A DNA stretch of 64,000 nucleotides, taken from the NCBI RefSeq assembly GCF_000621565.1, contig NZ_KK211306.1, forward strand, positions 404,466 through 468,465, written 5' to 3'. The notes below the pieces were generated by a model. That model saw only the letters and a program-made list of their open reading frames with translations. It did no database searches and was not told the DNA's origin. Positions 23,530 through 32,975 of the stretch are shown in pieces. The translations under genes were made by a program, and so were the position numbers. Source of the stretch: Butyrivibrio sp. LB2008. GTDB lineage: Bacteria > Bacillota > Clostridia > Lachnospirales > Lachnospiraceae. Position 1 is the stretch's first letter; each line of letters opens with the position of its first letter.

Positions 23530-26244
23530 ATGAAAAGAAATATAACCATAGGCATACTTGCCCATGTTGATGCGGGAAAGACCACTCTTTCGGAGAGTCT
23601 TTTGTATCTTTCAGGGAAGATCAAAAAGCTTGGAAGAGTCGATCACAAAGACACTTTCCTTGATACATACGAACTCGAAAGATCCCGCGGAATAACTATT
23701 TTTTCCAAGCAGGCTATTTTTGATTACAACGACATAAGTATCAATCTTCTTGATACTCCCGGACATACAGACTTCTCTCCCGAAATGGAACGGACTCTGC
23801 AGGTTCTTGATATTGCCATTCTTATAATCAGTGCTCCGGACGGCGTTACTTCACAGGCCAAGATGTTGTTTAAGCTCTTGGAACATTACAATGTTCCTAC
23901 CGTGATATTCGTAAACAAAACCGACCAGCCCGGCACCGATATCTCTTCTACAACCTCTTCTATCAGGGATAATCTCTCATCTTCATGCACCTCTTTTAAT
24001 GAAGATCTGCCTGAAGATGAATTTCATGAAGAACTTGCCATGTGCGACGAAGAGCTGTTATCAAGTTATCTCGAAGGAAATAAGATAACTTCGGAAGACA
24101 TAATCCGCCTCATAAGAAAAAGAAAATGTTTCCCCATTCTCTTTGGCTCCGCCCTTAAAAACAACGGTGTCCAAAAGCTTTTGAATCTTATCTGCCTTGC
24201 TGCCCCGAGCCTTTCTTCTGAAGCCAAAAACTCTGACGGAACGCCAAAAGAATTCGGCGCACGCATATACAAGATAAGCAGGGACAACGCAGGAAACCGA
24301 CTTACGCATATCAAGATAACAAGCGGTGTTCTGAATGTCAGAGACAGCATTCGTGGTGAAAAAATCGATCAGATACGCCTTTATTCAGGCGATAAATTTG
24401 AGCCCGTACCAAGCGCATATGCCGGTATGGTCTGCGCCGTAACCGGTCTGTCCAAGACAAGAGCCGGTGAAGGACTCGGCATTTTGGAAGGAAGCAATGT
24501 TTCGGAAATCCTTCAGCCCATCTTATCCTGCACCCTGCTTCTTCCCGAAGACATTAATCCAATTCCCGTATACAAGCAGCTCAAGCTCCTTGAAGAGGAA
24601 GAGCCGATGCTCCGGGTAACTTCGCTTGAAGAGACGGGACAGATTGAAATCCAGATAATGGGCGAAGTTCAAAAAGAGATACTTCGGCATATGCTGAAAA
24701 CGCGTTTTGATATCGATGCGGAATTTGGCCCCGGACACACTGTATATAAGGAAACAATCGCTAATACTGTAGAAGGCGTAGGACACTTTGAACCGCTACG
24801 TCACTATGCAGAAGTACATCTTCTTATGGAACCCGGAGAACCGGGAAGCGGACTTGTCTTTTCATCAGATTGTCCGACCGATGACCTCGCACTTAACTGG
24901 CAGCGCCTTATCCTGACTCACCTTGGTGAAAAGAAGCATCGCGGTGTTCTGACAGGTTCCGAGATAACGGATATGAAGATCACACTCATCGCCGGGAAAG
25001 CCCATGAAAAGCATACCGAGGGCGGTGATTTCAGGCAGGCAACCTACCGAGCCATAAGGCAGGGACTCATGCAGGCCGATTCCGTGCTTCTCGAGCCGAT
25101 ACTTGATTACAGGATAGAGCTTCCGCAGGACTGCGTGGGAAGAGCCCTGACAGATATACAGATGATGAACGGTACCGTGGGGCTTCCGGATATTGAAGGT
25201 GACAGATCGGTACTTACGGGAACCGTACCCGCTGCCTGTCTCGGAGAATATGCACATGAACTTTCCGCTTATACAAGAGGTGAAGGTCATATCTTTACTA
25301 CCCTTCACGGATACGGACCTTGCCATAACGCAGAGGAAGTGATCGCATCTTCAGGCTATGACCCGGATCTGGATAATGACAATCCCTCTTCTTCGGTATT
25401 TTGCATGCACGGAGCGGCAACCTTGATACCCTGGGATGAAGCGCCAAGCCATATGCATATAAATACAAAAAAGTCAAATTATGCATCATCGGATGCAATC
25501 ACGGATCTCACCCAAGATATTGATCCGGAGGCCATCCGAAGGCTAAACAACAGAAAATCTCAAGAAGACACACGTTCTTTTGCAGAGAAACAAAAAGACT
25601 ATTTTGCAACAGAAAATGAATTAAAATACATTTTTGAACGAACTTACGGTGAAATAAAACCGCGATACACAGATGACAGATCTGTTCTTGCCCCGCAAGA
25701 TGGCATTGCTGCAGATAATAACAGAGATCTTGCTGTAGAGCAGGAAAAGACCAATAAACATCGAAATATGGCCGCAGCCGAAAAAGCCGCTCTGGAAGCA
25801 TCCAAACATTATCTCCTTGTTGACGGATACAACGTGATATACGCTTCCGAAGAGCTCAAGGACCTTGCGCGAAAAGACCTGAAAGCCGCAAGAGACTCGC
25901 TTGTCGATATACTCTCAAACTTTCAGGGATACAGACGTGAAGAAGTTCTCCTTGTATTTGACGCCTATAAGGTTCCGGGCGGAAAAGAGCATATAGATAA
26001 GATCGGCAACCTGACAGTGATATATACCAAAGAAGCCGAGACTGCCGACCAATACATTGAAAAAGCAGCTCATGAAATCAGCAAGAAATACCGCGTGACC
26101 GTTGCCACCTCTGATGCGATAGAGCAAGTCATCGTATTCAGCGCAGGTGCGATCAGAATGTCCGCCTCGGAATTCTGGAAAGAAGTCGAAGCAACCCGCC
26201 AATCTATACTCGATAAGATTTTGGAAAAAAAGCATAAATTTTAG
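23530..26244 (+). CDS. TetM/EF-G-like ribosome GTPase fused to a NYN (YacP-like) nuclease domain
   Basis: This 904-residue fusion has a GTPase part (about 1-650) that follows the TetM/EF-G plan: AHVDAGKTT (G1), LLDTPGHTDF (G3), NKTD (G4), then domains II-V with the TetM-like ending. A linker with charged repeats (about 690-755) leads to a C-terminal NYN domain (about 757-904) containing LLVDGYNVIYA, VFDAY and VATSDAIEQ acidic residues, as in Rae1/YacP, which cuts mRNA in the ribosome. A ribosome-associated role in clearing stalled complexes is likely. Tetracycline protection cannot be assumed. AAAGGAAAAG precedes the ATG. Confidence 0.9.
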   Translation: MKRNITIGILAHVDAGKTTLSESLLYLSGKIKKLGRVDHKDTFLDTYELERSRGITIFSKQAIFDYNDISINLLDTPGHTDFSPEMERTLQVLDIAILIISAPDGVTSQAKMLFKLLEHYNVPTVIFVNKTDQPGTDISSTTSSIRDNLSSSCTSFNEDLPEDEFHEELAMCDEELLSSYLEGNKITSEDIIRLIRKRKCFPILFGSALKNNGVQKLLNLICLAAPSLSSEAKNSDGTPKEFGARIYKISRDNAGNRLTHIKITSGVLNVRDSIRGEKIDQIRLYSGDKFEPVPSAYAGMVCAVTGLSKTRAGEGLGILEGSNVSEILQPILSCTLLLPEDINPIPVYKQLKLLEEEEPMLRVTSLEETGQIEIQIMGEVQKEILRHMLKTRFDIDAEFGPGHTVYKETIANTVEGVGHFEPLRHYAEVHLLMEPGEPGSGLVFSSDCPTDDLALNWQRLILTHLGEKKHRGVLTGSEITDMKITLIAGKAHEKHTEGGDFRQATYRAIRQGLMQADSVLLEPILDYRIELPQDCVGRALTDIQMMNGTVGLPDIEGDRSVLTGTVPAACLGEYAHELSAYTRGEGHIFTTLHGYGPCHNAEEVIASSGYDPDLDNDNPSSSVFCMHGAATLIPWDEAPSHMHINTKKSNYASSDAITDLTQDIDPEAIRRLNNRKSQEDTRSFAEKQKDYFATENELKYIFERTYGEIKPRYTDDRSVLAPQDGIAADNNRDLAVEQEKTNKHRNMAAAEKAALEASKHYLLVDGYNVIYASEELKDLARKDLKAARDSLVDILSNFQGYRREEVLLVFDAYKVPGGKEHIDKIGNLTVIYTKEAETADQYIEKAAHEISKKYRVTVATSDAIEQVIVFSAGAIRMSASEFWKEVEATRQSILDKILEKKHKF

Positions 26245-26254
26245 AAAAATATCA

Positions 26255-26281
26255 TTAACTTTTTTACTAAATTGCCGATAT
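26255..26281 (+). promoter_or_regulatory. SigD/FliA-type promoter of the chemotaxis receptor
   Basis: TTAACTTT at 26255-26262, an 11-nt spacer and GCCGATAT at 26274-26281 match the flagellar sigma-28 consensus (TAAAGTTT-N11-GCCGATAA). It lies 44 nt before the receptor ATG at 26325. Confidence 0.75.
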
Positions 26282-26324
26282 AATTATATAATTATAATAG
26301 ACTGACACGGAGGTAATTGTTTCT

Positions 26325-28205
26325 ATGAAGGAAAAACGTAAACCTAAGTTTCACGCCAGCATGTCTGCAGTTCTGTTGATGGTTACAATACCGCTTATAA
26401 TCGCACTTGTAGGCAGTATTATATTCAGTAATGTCCAAATGAAGAACATCGAGAAAACTGACGAAGAAATCTACTACGATATGCTTTATACCATCAATTT
26501 TGAATTGGTCAATGCCGATCGAGACCTCAATGAAGCAATGCTTTCGATATCACGATATCTGTCAGAATTTAAGTTTGCCAATATGAGCCTTCTTACCGAA
26601 TATATGGAAAACACCAGAAATTGCATCACTTCTACAAGTGACAGGGTAAATGCCGCAAATGAGCTTGCCCAGCGCAATTCCTATCTATACAACACTATCA
26701 CATCTGATTCCGGAGCTACTTTCTCTGCAACCTACGAATCTTTCGTTACAGCTTTGGCTGTATGGCAGGACGATTACGACCAGACTCTCGGAACAGGTTC
26801 GGATGAGTACAACGCAGGTTCAGGTGAGATCAAGAAGCTTACGGATGACTTTGCCGTAGCAAGAGGATATCTTACCGAAATGACCAAAATTGCCGAGAAA
26901 TGGGCAAATGATGAGAAAGAAATGAACAATGCCGCAATAAACAGAAGCATCATCATCAGCTCATCTTTATTCGGTATTATTGCTGCTGTACTTCTTGTCT
27001 TCACGATCATTATGCTCATCAATATCGTAAACAACTTAAAAAGTATATCTCGCGCAGTAAAGAATATTGCAACCGGAGATTTCGTTACAAAGATAAGACC
27101 AAACAGCATTATAAAAGACTTCAACAATATTGCCGCTTCTCTTGAAGGAATGAGACACGAACTCAGACACGCCCTTCTTAAAGTCATCAACCACGCTGAC
27201 ACAGTAAACAGCAAGGCAGAACTTGCAAAAGATTCAATTACAAGTTCTCAGAAGACCACAACAGATATAAGCTCTGCGGTAAACGATCTTGCATCAGGTG
27301 CTACCGCTATGGCTGAAGATGTTCAGAGCACATCTTCCATCACTATCAACATCGGTTCTTCTGTCGACAGCGTACTTGATTCAGCAAACTCAAACCTCGA
27401 GAAAGGCCGTCTTGTTTATAACGAATCTACCAAGGTTAAAGAACAGCTTGAGCAGATCAAGATTCAGGATCAGAAGACAGACGAAATGGCCGGACGTGTT
27501 GCAGAGTCAGTTAATGAGACAGCAAATGTTGTTGAACAGATTTCCACAGCTGCTGAATCTATTATTTCAATCGCAAGCCAGACAAACCTTCTTGCGCTCA
27601 ACGCTTCTATCGAGGCTGCAAGAGCCGGTGAGGCAGGAAAAGGTTTTGCGGTTGTAGCAGACAACATCAAGAACCTTGCAGGTGACACAAATGCCCTTGC
27701 AGGCGAGATCACCAACATGCTTTCAACAATTACCGACTATTCAAATACAAACAAAGAACTTACCGAAAGTATCAAGACTGCCACTACAAATGAAGCTGCT
27801 GCCCTTGAAGCAATGAGCGAATCATTCGATGAAATGCTCAGACTCCTTCAGGAAACCGAAGAAGGTAACAAGCAGATTGCAAACCTCGTTGAGATGATGA
27901 ACTCCGATAAAGAGAACATCCTTAACTCTATCGAGTCACTTTCAAGTATATCCGAGGAGAATGCCGCTTCCACCCAGGAAACAAGCGCATCACTTATGGA
28001 ACTTGATACCAACATGGAATCTGTCGTAAGTCAGGCAAGAGATCTCCAGCAGATTGCCGAAGAGCTTACCGCAAACGTTAAGTACTTCAAGATTCAGATT
28101 CCGGCAGATATAAATGCTTCCGCGGAAACACCTTCAAGAAAACAGCCTTCCAAGAAGAAAGCTTTCAAAAAAGATGCAACCGCAAAAGACTCGACCATAA
28201 AATAA
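26325..28205 (+). CDS. Methyl-accepting chemotaxis protein
   Basis: This 626-residue receptor has a first membrane helix (about 15-38), an extracytoplasmic helical sensor (about 40-205) and a second helix (about 208-235). A HAMP domain follows, then a long cytoplasmic coiled coil with the hairpin tip [32 protein letters not shown]. The tail is Lys-rich and lacks the NWETF CheR-binding pentapeptide. The ligand cannot be predicted. The SigD-like promoter places it in the motility regulon, implying a flagellated organism. GGAGGTAATTGTTTCT lies upstream. Confidence 0.95.
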   Translation: MKEKRKPKFHASMSAVLLMVTIPLIIALVGSIIFSNVQMKNIEKTDEEIYYDMLYTINFELVNADRDLNEAMLSISRYLSEFKFANMSLLTEYMENTRNCITSTSDRVNAANELAQRNSYLYNTITSDSGATFSATYESFVTALAVWQDDYDQTLGTGSDEYNAGSGEIKKLTDDFAVARGYLTEMTKIAEKWANDEKEMNNAAINRSIIISSSLFGIIAAVLLVFTIIMLINIVNNLKSISRAVKNIATGDFVTKIRPNSIIKDFNNIAASLEGMRHELRHALLKVINHADTVNSKAELAKDSITSSQKTTTDISSAVNDLASGATAMAEDVQSTSSITINIGSSVDSVLDSANSNLEKGRLVYNESTKVKEQLEQIKIQDQKTDEMAGRVAESVNETANVVEQISTAAESIISIASQTNLLALNASIEAARAGEAGKGFAVVADNIKNLAGDTNALAGEITNMLSTITDYSNTNKELTESIKTATTNEAAALEAMSESFDEMLRLLQETEEGNKQIANLVEMMNSDKENILNSIESLSSISEENAASTQETSASLMELDTNMESVVSQARDLQQIAEELTANVKYFKIQIPADINASAETPSRKQPSKKKAFKKDATAKDSTIK

Positions 28206-28216
28206 GATAAAAATAT

Positions 28217-28264
28217 GAAAGGAGAAAAACTTTCGTACAAACGATAAGTTTTTCTCCTTTTTAA
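28217..28264 (+). terminator. Terminator of the chemotaxis receptor gene
   Basis: AAAGGAGAAAAACTT, loop, AAGTTTTTCTCCTTTTTA, 12 nt after the stop. Confidence 0.85.
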
Positions 28265-28311
28265 TTTGATAAAGAATGTATTACCGGATCATATATCCAT
28301 GAACGTATCAA

Positions 28312-28635
28312 TCACGCGTTGTGCTCCATAAGGTAATCATTAAGCGCATCTACTATCTCTTCACTGTCAATGCCGTGTACCGCACATGCCTCTGCAAGTG
28401 TTTCCATCTGGGAAGCAGGACAATAAATACATCCCATTCCGCACTCCATCAAAAACTGTGAAGCAAGCGGATGCTTTACCAAAAGATCTCCGACCAACAT
28501 ATCGGTAGTAACAAGTGCCTCAGCACCTGATTCGTTTTTTACTTCTTCGTTTGCCAATTTAATCTCCTCACTTTCACTATTGCGTTGTTCTTCATCATTT
28601 CCAAAGAACAGATCCTTTAAACTGCTCATATGCAC
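28312..28635 (-). CDS. DUF1858 domain protein
   Basis: This 107-residue protein has an acidic N-terminal extension (about 1-40) and a DUF1858 domain (VTTDMLVGDLLVKHPLASQFLMECGMGCIYCPASQ). The GMGCIYC cysteines are characteristic of the family, often near iron-sulfur or hybrid-cluster proteins. The function is unknown. It is co-directional with the TetR gene but about 90 nt downstream of its end. Confidence 0.85.
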   Translation of the reverse strand: MHMSSLKDLFFGNDEEQRNSESEEIKLANEEVKNESGAEALVTTDMLVGDLLVKHPLASQFLMECGMGCIYCPASQMETLAEACAVHGIDSEEIVDALNDYLMEHNA

Positions 28636-28723
28636 TCCGTTCTAAAAAGTCAATCACTCATAATAAATTGTGCAAAATCATTTTAGCGCACACTTTTATT
28701 TCCCGCAAGTATGTTTTTTCACA

Positions 28724-29284
28724 TTATAATACAATTCCTGCCATTATAACGCTCATCATGCTTTCCATGACTTCTTCGTAGCTAAGTCCTGTATCCATCA
28801 CTTCTTTGGACGTTATAAACTGCACAGTACACCCTATTATCATAAGACGGATAAATACAAGAGGAACATCTTTTATCAGCTTCTTTTCTATAGCCTCGGC
28901 AAAAAGCTTGTCTGCATTCCCCCAGCTATTGTCAATCTTGTGCACTATATGATCATAGACGTCCGGATACTTGTCCTTTATCTGATAAGCTTTTATAAAA
29001 TCAATATCTTTATATTTATCAGGAAGGCATAACACAACACGCCTGATCTTTTCCAAAAGATCGAGAGAATCATCTGCGATTATTTCTTCTTCTTTTTCGC
29101 GGATTGCATCAAAAACATAATCAACAACACTCTTAAGCAGCTCTTCTTTATTTCCAAATTGCTTATAAACCGTCTTCTTGCTTATATGCATTCCTTCTAC
29201 GAGATCATCAAGCGTGAACTTGAGCCCGTCTTTATTAAATCGCTCTATTGTTTCGTCAATAATTCTTTCCTTAATATCATCCAT
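28724..29284 (-). CDS. TetR/AcrR-family transcriptional regulator
   Basis: This 186-residue protein has an N-terminal helix-turn-helix (about 1-50: GLKFTLDDLVEGMHISKKTVYKQFGNKEELL) and an all-helical ligand domain. Members are usually repressors of nearby exporters or of themselves. No transporter is adjacent, and the target cannot be read. It lies 47 nt downstream of pepD and might share its transcript. Confidence 0.9.
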   Translation of the reverse strand: MDDIKERIIDETIERFNKDGLKFTLDDLVEGMHISKKTVYKQFGNKEELLKSVVDYVFDAIREKEEEIIADDSLDLLEKIRRVVLCLPDKYKDIDFIKAYQIKDKYPDVYDHIVHKIDNSWGNADKLFAEAIEKKLIKDVPLVFIRLMIIGCTVQFITSKEVMDTGLSYEEVMESMMSVIMAGIVL

Positions 29285-29331
29285 GCGATCATCCTCCCGG
29301 ATATTTCACATATTATGCAGCCTAAGATTTA

Positions 29332-30777
29332 TTAAAACTTCTCCAAAACAGCCTTCAGATACTCCCAGACATTCTTTGCCGACTGAACCGACAATTTCTC
29401 CTTTGCCGAATGGATATCATCCATATCGGGGCCTATGGATATGCAATCAAGGTCTTCTATCTTGTTGCTGATAATTCCGCATTCAAGACCTGCATGTATA
29501 GCCTGAAGTACAGGCTCTTTTCCGTATAGTTCTTTATATACAGCCACCATATGATCTCTAAGCTCAGAAGTACGTCTATACTTCCATCCGGGGTATTCTC
29601 CGGTAATATAAGTCTTCGCACCAAAGGCTTCCGCCACAGTTTCAAGCTTCCTTATAAGCATCTCCTTGGATGATCCGACACTGCTTCTGAGAGACTGAAC
29701 AGTCTGTGCCATATCTTCAGTTGTCTTTACAATACCGATATTTACTGATGTCTCAACAAGCCCTTCAATCGCCGCGCTCATAGCAAGCACGCCGTTAGGC
29801 ATTGAAATTATCATCTTTAAGAACTTCCCTGCGCTTTCCTTATCGATGCAATCCTCTTCCGCTTTTCCTACTTCGGTAAAAGAAATTGATACATCGGGAT
29901 CTTTTATATCAAGCTCACCTTTCACGTTCTCCTGCGTCTGTGCAACGCTTTCTCTGACTTTTTCGATATCTTTTTCAGGAATAATGACAGTTGCCATAGA
30001 TGCAAAAGGTATCGCATTATCCGCAAATCCGCCGTTAAAATCTACTATGTGAAGCTCAGCCTCATCCATTGCCTCAAGCATAGTCCTTGCACATAATATA
30101 TCAGCATTTCCTCTTCCATGCCTTATCATTTCTCCGGAATGACCGCCCTTAAGTCCCGCGATCTCAATCTTACACTTGATGCCCGAAACCTTCTCACGTT
30201 TGATGGCAATTTCAGAGTAAAATGTACCGCCGCCGGCACAGCTTGTAATAAACTCGCCCTCTTTTTCATTGTCTATATTGATCATCTTCCTGCCTTTGAG
30301 CATAGACAGATCAAGCTCTGTAGCGCCGAGCATACCGATTTCTTCATTTGTTGTGATCACAGCTTCAATCGGAGGGTGAGGAATATCATTTGAATCAAGA
30401 AGTGCCAGGATATAAGCCACCGCAATTCCGTCATCTCCGCCAAGGCTTGTGCCATCAGCCCAGATGTACTCTCCGTCTGTCTTTACCCTAAGACCTTCTT
30501 TAGCCATATCTATATCGCAATCATCTTCTTTTACAGCGACCATATCCATATGTCCCTGAAGAATAACCGGTTCCTTATCCTCATATCCCTTTGAACCCGG
30601 AGCTTTAATGATGACATTTAGTGCATCGTCACATATAACTTCCAGATTTCTTTCCTTTGCAAAAGAGACAAGATAAGCGCTTATCTGCTCCAAATTTCTG
30701 GACCCGTGCGGGATATTACATATTTCCTCAAAAAAATGAAAAACCTCTTTGGGTTCTAAGTTCTCTAATACTGACAT
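29332..30777 (-). CDS. pepD: Aminoacyl-histidine dipeptidase (cytosolic M20 family)
   Basis: The 481-residue PepD-type peptidase hydrolyses Xaa-His and other dipeptides. Metal and catalytic motifs are visible: QGHMDMVAV, WADGTSLGGDDGIAVAYILALLD and TNEEIGMLGA, with HAGLECG near residue 425. Length is normal for the family. The ATG at 30777 is preceded by a GGAGG-like site. The ~270-nt space upstream holds a structured family C repeat and the rplT terminator, so the gene has its own promoter, not clearly visible. Confidence 0.93.
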   Translation of the reverse strand: MSVLENLEPKEVFHFFEEICNIPHGSRNLEQISAYLVSFAKERNLEVICDDALNVIIKAPGSKGYEDKEPVILQGHMDMVAVKEDDCDIDMAKEGLRVKTDGEYIWADGTSLGGDDGIAVAYILALLDSNDIPHPPIEAVITTNEEIGMLGATELDLSMLKGRKMINIDNEKEGEFITSCAGGGTFYSEIAIKREKVSGIKCKIEIAGLKGGHSGEMIRHGRGNADILCARTMLEAMDEAELHIVDFNGGFADNAIPFASMATVIIPEKDIEKVRESVAQTQENVKGELDIKDPDVSISFTEVGKAEEDCIDKESAGKFLKMIISMPNGVLAMSAAIEGLVETSVNIGIVKTTEDMAQTVQSLRSSVGSSKEMLIRKLETVAEAFGAKTYITGEYPGWKYRRTSELRDHMVAVYKELYGKEPVLQAIHAGLECGIISNKIEDLDCISIGPDMDDIHSAKEKLSVQSAKNVWEYLKAVLEKF

Positions 30778-30839
30778 TTGTTACCTCCATAGCTAGTGCT
30801 GCTGTCACTGAATTTGCCACAAGCTTATTAAGTTCTTAT

Positions 30840-30940
30840 GAACAAAGAGTCGCTCGCGACTCTTTGCGCGCCGATGCGCGCAAGCTTTAGCTTGCATAAT
30901 TCATCTGCGCATCGGTCGCATCCCTGCGGAGCTTTTTTAT
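30840..30940 (+). repeat. Structured ~100-bp repeat, family C, copy 1
   Basis: It consists of hairpin AAAGAGTCGCTCGCGACTCTTT and a second nested stem CCGATGCGC / GCGCATCGG enclosing GCAAGCTTTAGCTTGC, ending in GGAGCTTTTTTAT. The reverse complement at 35263-35364 is nearly identical, and the first hairpin shows compensated base changes. Confidence 0.85.
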
Positions 30941-30974
30941 TGAATAGGGAATTTCAGAGAAATTTCCTATTCAA

Positions 30975-31007
30975 TAAAAAAAGAAGTCTCGAATGAGACT
31001 TCTTTAT
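30975..31007 (-). terminator. infC-rpmI-rplT operon terminator
   Basis: Leftward: AAGAAGTCTC, ATTC, GAGACTTCTTTTTTTAT. It lies 44 nt after the rplT stop. A further 20-bp palindrome with A/T-run flanks sits next to it at 30934-30980. Confidence 0.85.
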
Positions 31008-31050
31008 TCTATCGCAACAATATCGTTTTATCAACGCATGTTTTAACTTA

Positions 31051-31407
31051 TTATGCAATCTTTGTCTTTGCAAGCTCTGCAAGTGTCTTGAATCCCTCAG
31101 GATCGTTAACTGCGAGCTCAGCGAGCATCTTTCTGTTGATGTCTACGCCTGCAAGCTTAAGACCATGCATCATGTTGCTGTATGAAAGACCGTTGATTCT
31201 AGCTGCAGCATTGATACGTGTAATCCAGAGAGATCTCATATCTCTCTTCTTCTGCTTACGTCCTGCGAATGCAGAAGTAAGTGCTCTCATAACTGACTGC
31301 TTTGCAACTCTATACTGCTTTGATCTTGCTCCTCTGTAACCTTTTGCAAGTTTTAATACTCTATTGTGCTTTTTCTTGGCATTTAATGCGCCTTTAACTC
31401 TTGCCAT
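31051..31407 (-). CDS. rplT: 50S ribosomal protein L20
   Basis: The 118-residue protein has the standard L20 sequence ([26 protein letters not shown]; later [14 protein letters not shown]). It is an assembly protein of the large subunit and the likely repressor of this operon through the leader at 32381-32551. It follows rpmI after a 175-nt gap that contains imperfect repeats. Confidence 0.98.
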   Translation of the reverse strand: MARVKGALNAKKKHNRVLKLAKGYRGARSKQYRVAKQSVMRALTSAFAGRKQKKRDMRSLWITRINAAARINGLSYSNMMHGLKLAGVDINRKMLAELAVNDPEGFKTLAELAKTKIA

Positions 31408-31469
31408 TTAAATATCCTCCTAAAATTTTTAAAAAACATTTTGCAAACCGTTGATGCCATAACTCACAC

Positions 31470-31585
31470 TAAGCTTGATAAAACCTCGCTATGTGTTCTG
31501 CTTATGGGATATATACTAAATTCGACAAAACCTCATGTAAGTATATCCCCATAGCTCGATAAAACCTCGCTAAGTGCTCTGATTA
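31470..31585 (-). repeat. Imperfect repeats in the rpmI-rplT spacer
   Basis: On the leftward strand the motif AGAGCACTTAGCGAGGTTTT appears at 31581-31562, again with changes at 31500-31476 (AGAACACATAGCGAGGTTTT), and partly at 31540-31522. An inverted pair, CTATGGGGATATACT and AGTATATATCCCATAAG, lies between, so the spacer can fold. Confidence 0.6.
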
Positions 31586-31783
31586 AGCGTAAGGAAGAAT
31601 GCTCTTCATTGCCTTTACATTTGTAGAATCAACAAGTCCTGCATGTCTCAAATTTCTCTTTCTCTTTGTGGACTTCTTTGTCAAGATGTGGCGCTTATAC
31701 GCTTTGTTTCTCATAAGCTTGCCTGTGCCAGTAACCTTAAATCTCTTGGCAGCAGCTCTCTTTGTTTTCATCTTTTGCTGCAT
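31583..31783 (-). CDS. rpmI: 50S ribosomal protein L35
   Basis: This 66-residue L35 has the family core [43 protein letters not shown] (cited in parts: [17 protein letters not shown]). AGGAGG lies before the ATG. It is the middle gene of the conserved infC-rpmI-rplT operon. Confidence 0.97.
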   Translation of the reverse strand: MQQKMKTKRAAAKRFKVTGTGKLMRNKAYKRHILTKKSTKRKRNLRHAGLVDSTNVKAMKSILPYA

Positions 31784-31849
31784 AACTAAATCCTCCTGTG
31801 AATCTTAAGTTTATTCTATATTGTTCAACCAAAAATACTGGTAAAAACC

Positions 31850-32359
31850 TTAGTTCTTCTTCTCTGTAAGGAACATTGCCATGCTACGTCCCTCAACCTT
31901 AGGCTGCTTCTCAATAACAGCAATATCATTAAGCGCCTCGGCAAAATCTGTAAGAATATGTACGCTTGCTCCCATGTGAGCCATCTCACGTCCACGGAAA
32001 CGAAGTGTTACCTTTACACGATTTCCTTTTTCAAGGAACTTCTTGGCAGCATTAACCTTTGTGTTAAGGTCATTCTTGTCGATATTGGGAGAAAGTCTGA
32101 TCTCCTTAATCTCTACAGTCTTCTGCTTCTTTCTTGCTTCTTTTTCTTTGCGAAGCTGCTCATATTTAAACTTACCATAATCAACAACTCTGCAAACAGG
32201 TGGCTTAGCATTTGGAGCGATCATAACAAGATCCACACCCGCATCATCAGCTATCTTTCTGGCATCCTGGATTGACATTACCCCGAGCTGTTCGCTCTCT
32301 ACTCCGATTACACGAACTTCCTTAGCTCTAATCTGTTCATTGATAAATAACTCGCTAAT
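31850..32359 (-). CDS. infC: Translation initiation factor IF-3, AUU start
   Basis: IF-3 controls start-codon fidelity and subunit separation. The ATG at 32278 would give only 142 residues and lose the N-terminal domain. The frame continues upstream to ATT at 32359, which lies 8 nt after a perfect GGAGG, giving 169 residues beginning (M)SELFINEQIRAKEVRVIG, the usual IF-3 start. AUU starts on infC are established in E. coli, where IF-3 represses its own non-AUG initiation. First gene of the infC-rpmI-rplT operon, behind an attenuator leader. Confidence 0.93.
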   Translation of the reverse strand: MSELFINEQIRAKEVRVIGVESEQLGVMSIQDARKIADDAGVDLVMIAPNAKPPVCRVVDYGKFKYEQLRKEKEARKKQKTVEIKEIRLSPNIDKNDLNTKVNAAKKFLEKGNRVKVTLRFRGREMAHMGASVHILTDFAEALNDIAVIEKQPKVEGRSMAMFLTEKKN

Positions 32360-32380
32360 GGCTTTATCCTCCGCAAAATA

Positions 32381-32551
32381 AAAAAAAGTGAATACGCAAT
32401 GTATCCACTTTTCTAGTCATAATAAAAAACCTGATGGTATTATTCTTGAAAAGATATTAACGCCTGCTGGCTATGCCGCAGGGTGAGAGTGGATACTCTG
32501 CTTTGTTATCAAATACTAAAGTAATATATCACAGTAAAAAGTCTCTGTCAA
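32381..32551 (-). promoter_or_regulatory. L20-type leader with attenuator and promoter
   Basis: Promoter: TTGACA (32551-32546), 17-nt spacer, TATATT (32528-32523). A terminator hairpin AAGTGGATAC/GTATTCACTT with a long T-run (32412-32381) sits just before the infC ribosome binding site. The segment GTATCCACT (32496-32488) can pair with the 5' arm of that hairpin as an antiterminator. This is the known design of Firmicutes L20 leaders, where free L20 favours termination. Confidence 0.8.
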
Positions 32552-32578
32552 CTTTTTATTTCAATTCTTATTCAATTA

Positions 32579-32797
32579 TCATTTTGTCTTTACAGGGATA
32601 AGCAACAGATCGTTTGTTCCAAAGAACAGGCTGTTTCTTATCATACCGATCCTATAAAGATTCAATATGTAGAACATCGCACAAAATACGGTTATCAGGC
32701 CAAAAGTACTGATAAGCTCCTCAACTGTCGGTGGATATCCACGACGCCTCGTATAATTTCCGACATATTCTGCGATCTCTGCTTCAAATCCACGCAT
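32579..32797 (-). CDS. Small membrane protein with a LexA-like N-terminus
   Basis: The 72-residue product starts EAEIAEYVGNYTRRRGYPPT, then VEEL. This resembles the first helix and GYPPTxxEL motif of the LexA DNA-binding domain but stops before the recognition helix. A hydrophobic segment (about 30-46) and a short tail follow. GGGGAGG precedes the ATG at 32797. It could be a degraded lexA fused to membrane-coding sequence, or an independent small protein. No function can be assigned. Confidence 0.5.
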   Translation of the reverse strand: MRGFEAEIAEYVGNYTRRRGYPPTVEELISTFGLITVFCAMFYILNLYRIGMIRNSLFFGTNDLLLIPVKTK

Positions 32798-32975
32798 GAT
32801 TTCCTATACCTCCCCTCTGTGGTTTAAATAGTAGATGCTAATAATATTACAGGAGGAATGTTTCTAATTTGTGGAGTAAAAATAAAAACAATATAAACAA
32901 ATTTTGTCATTGCCAAGCCGGTGCCCGATACGCATGTAATCCTTTTATTATGCTACTATTTGCAATCTTGTTTTA

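Noticed and set aside
23530..26244. Tetracycline resistance gene
   Set aside because: The GTPase part is TetM-like but fused to a NYN domain and sits in chromosomal context; resistance cannot be claimed from the sequence.
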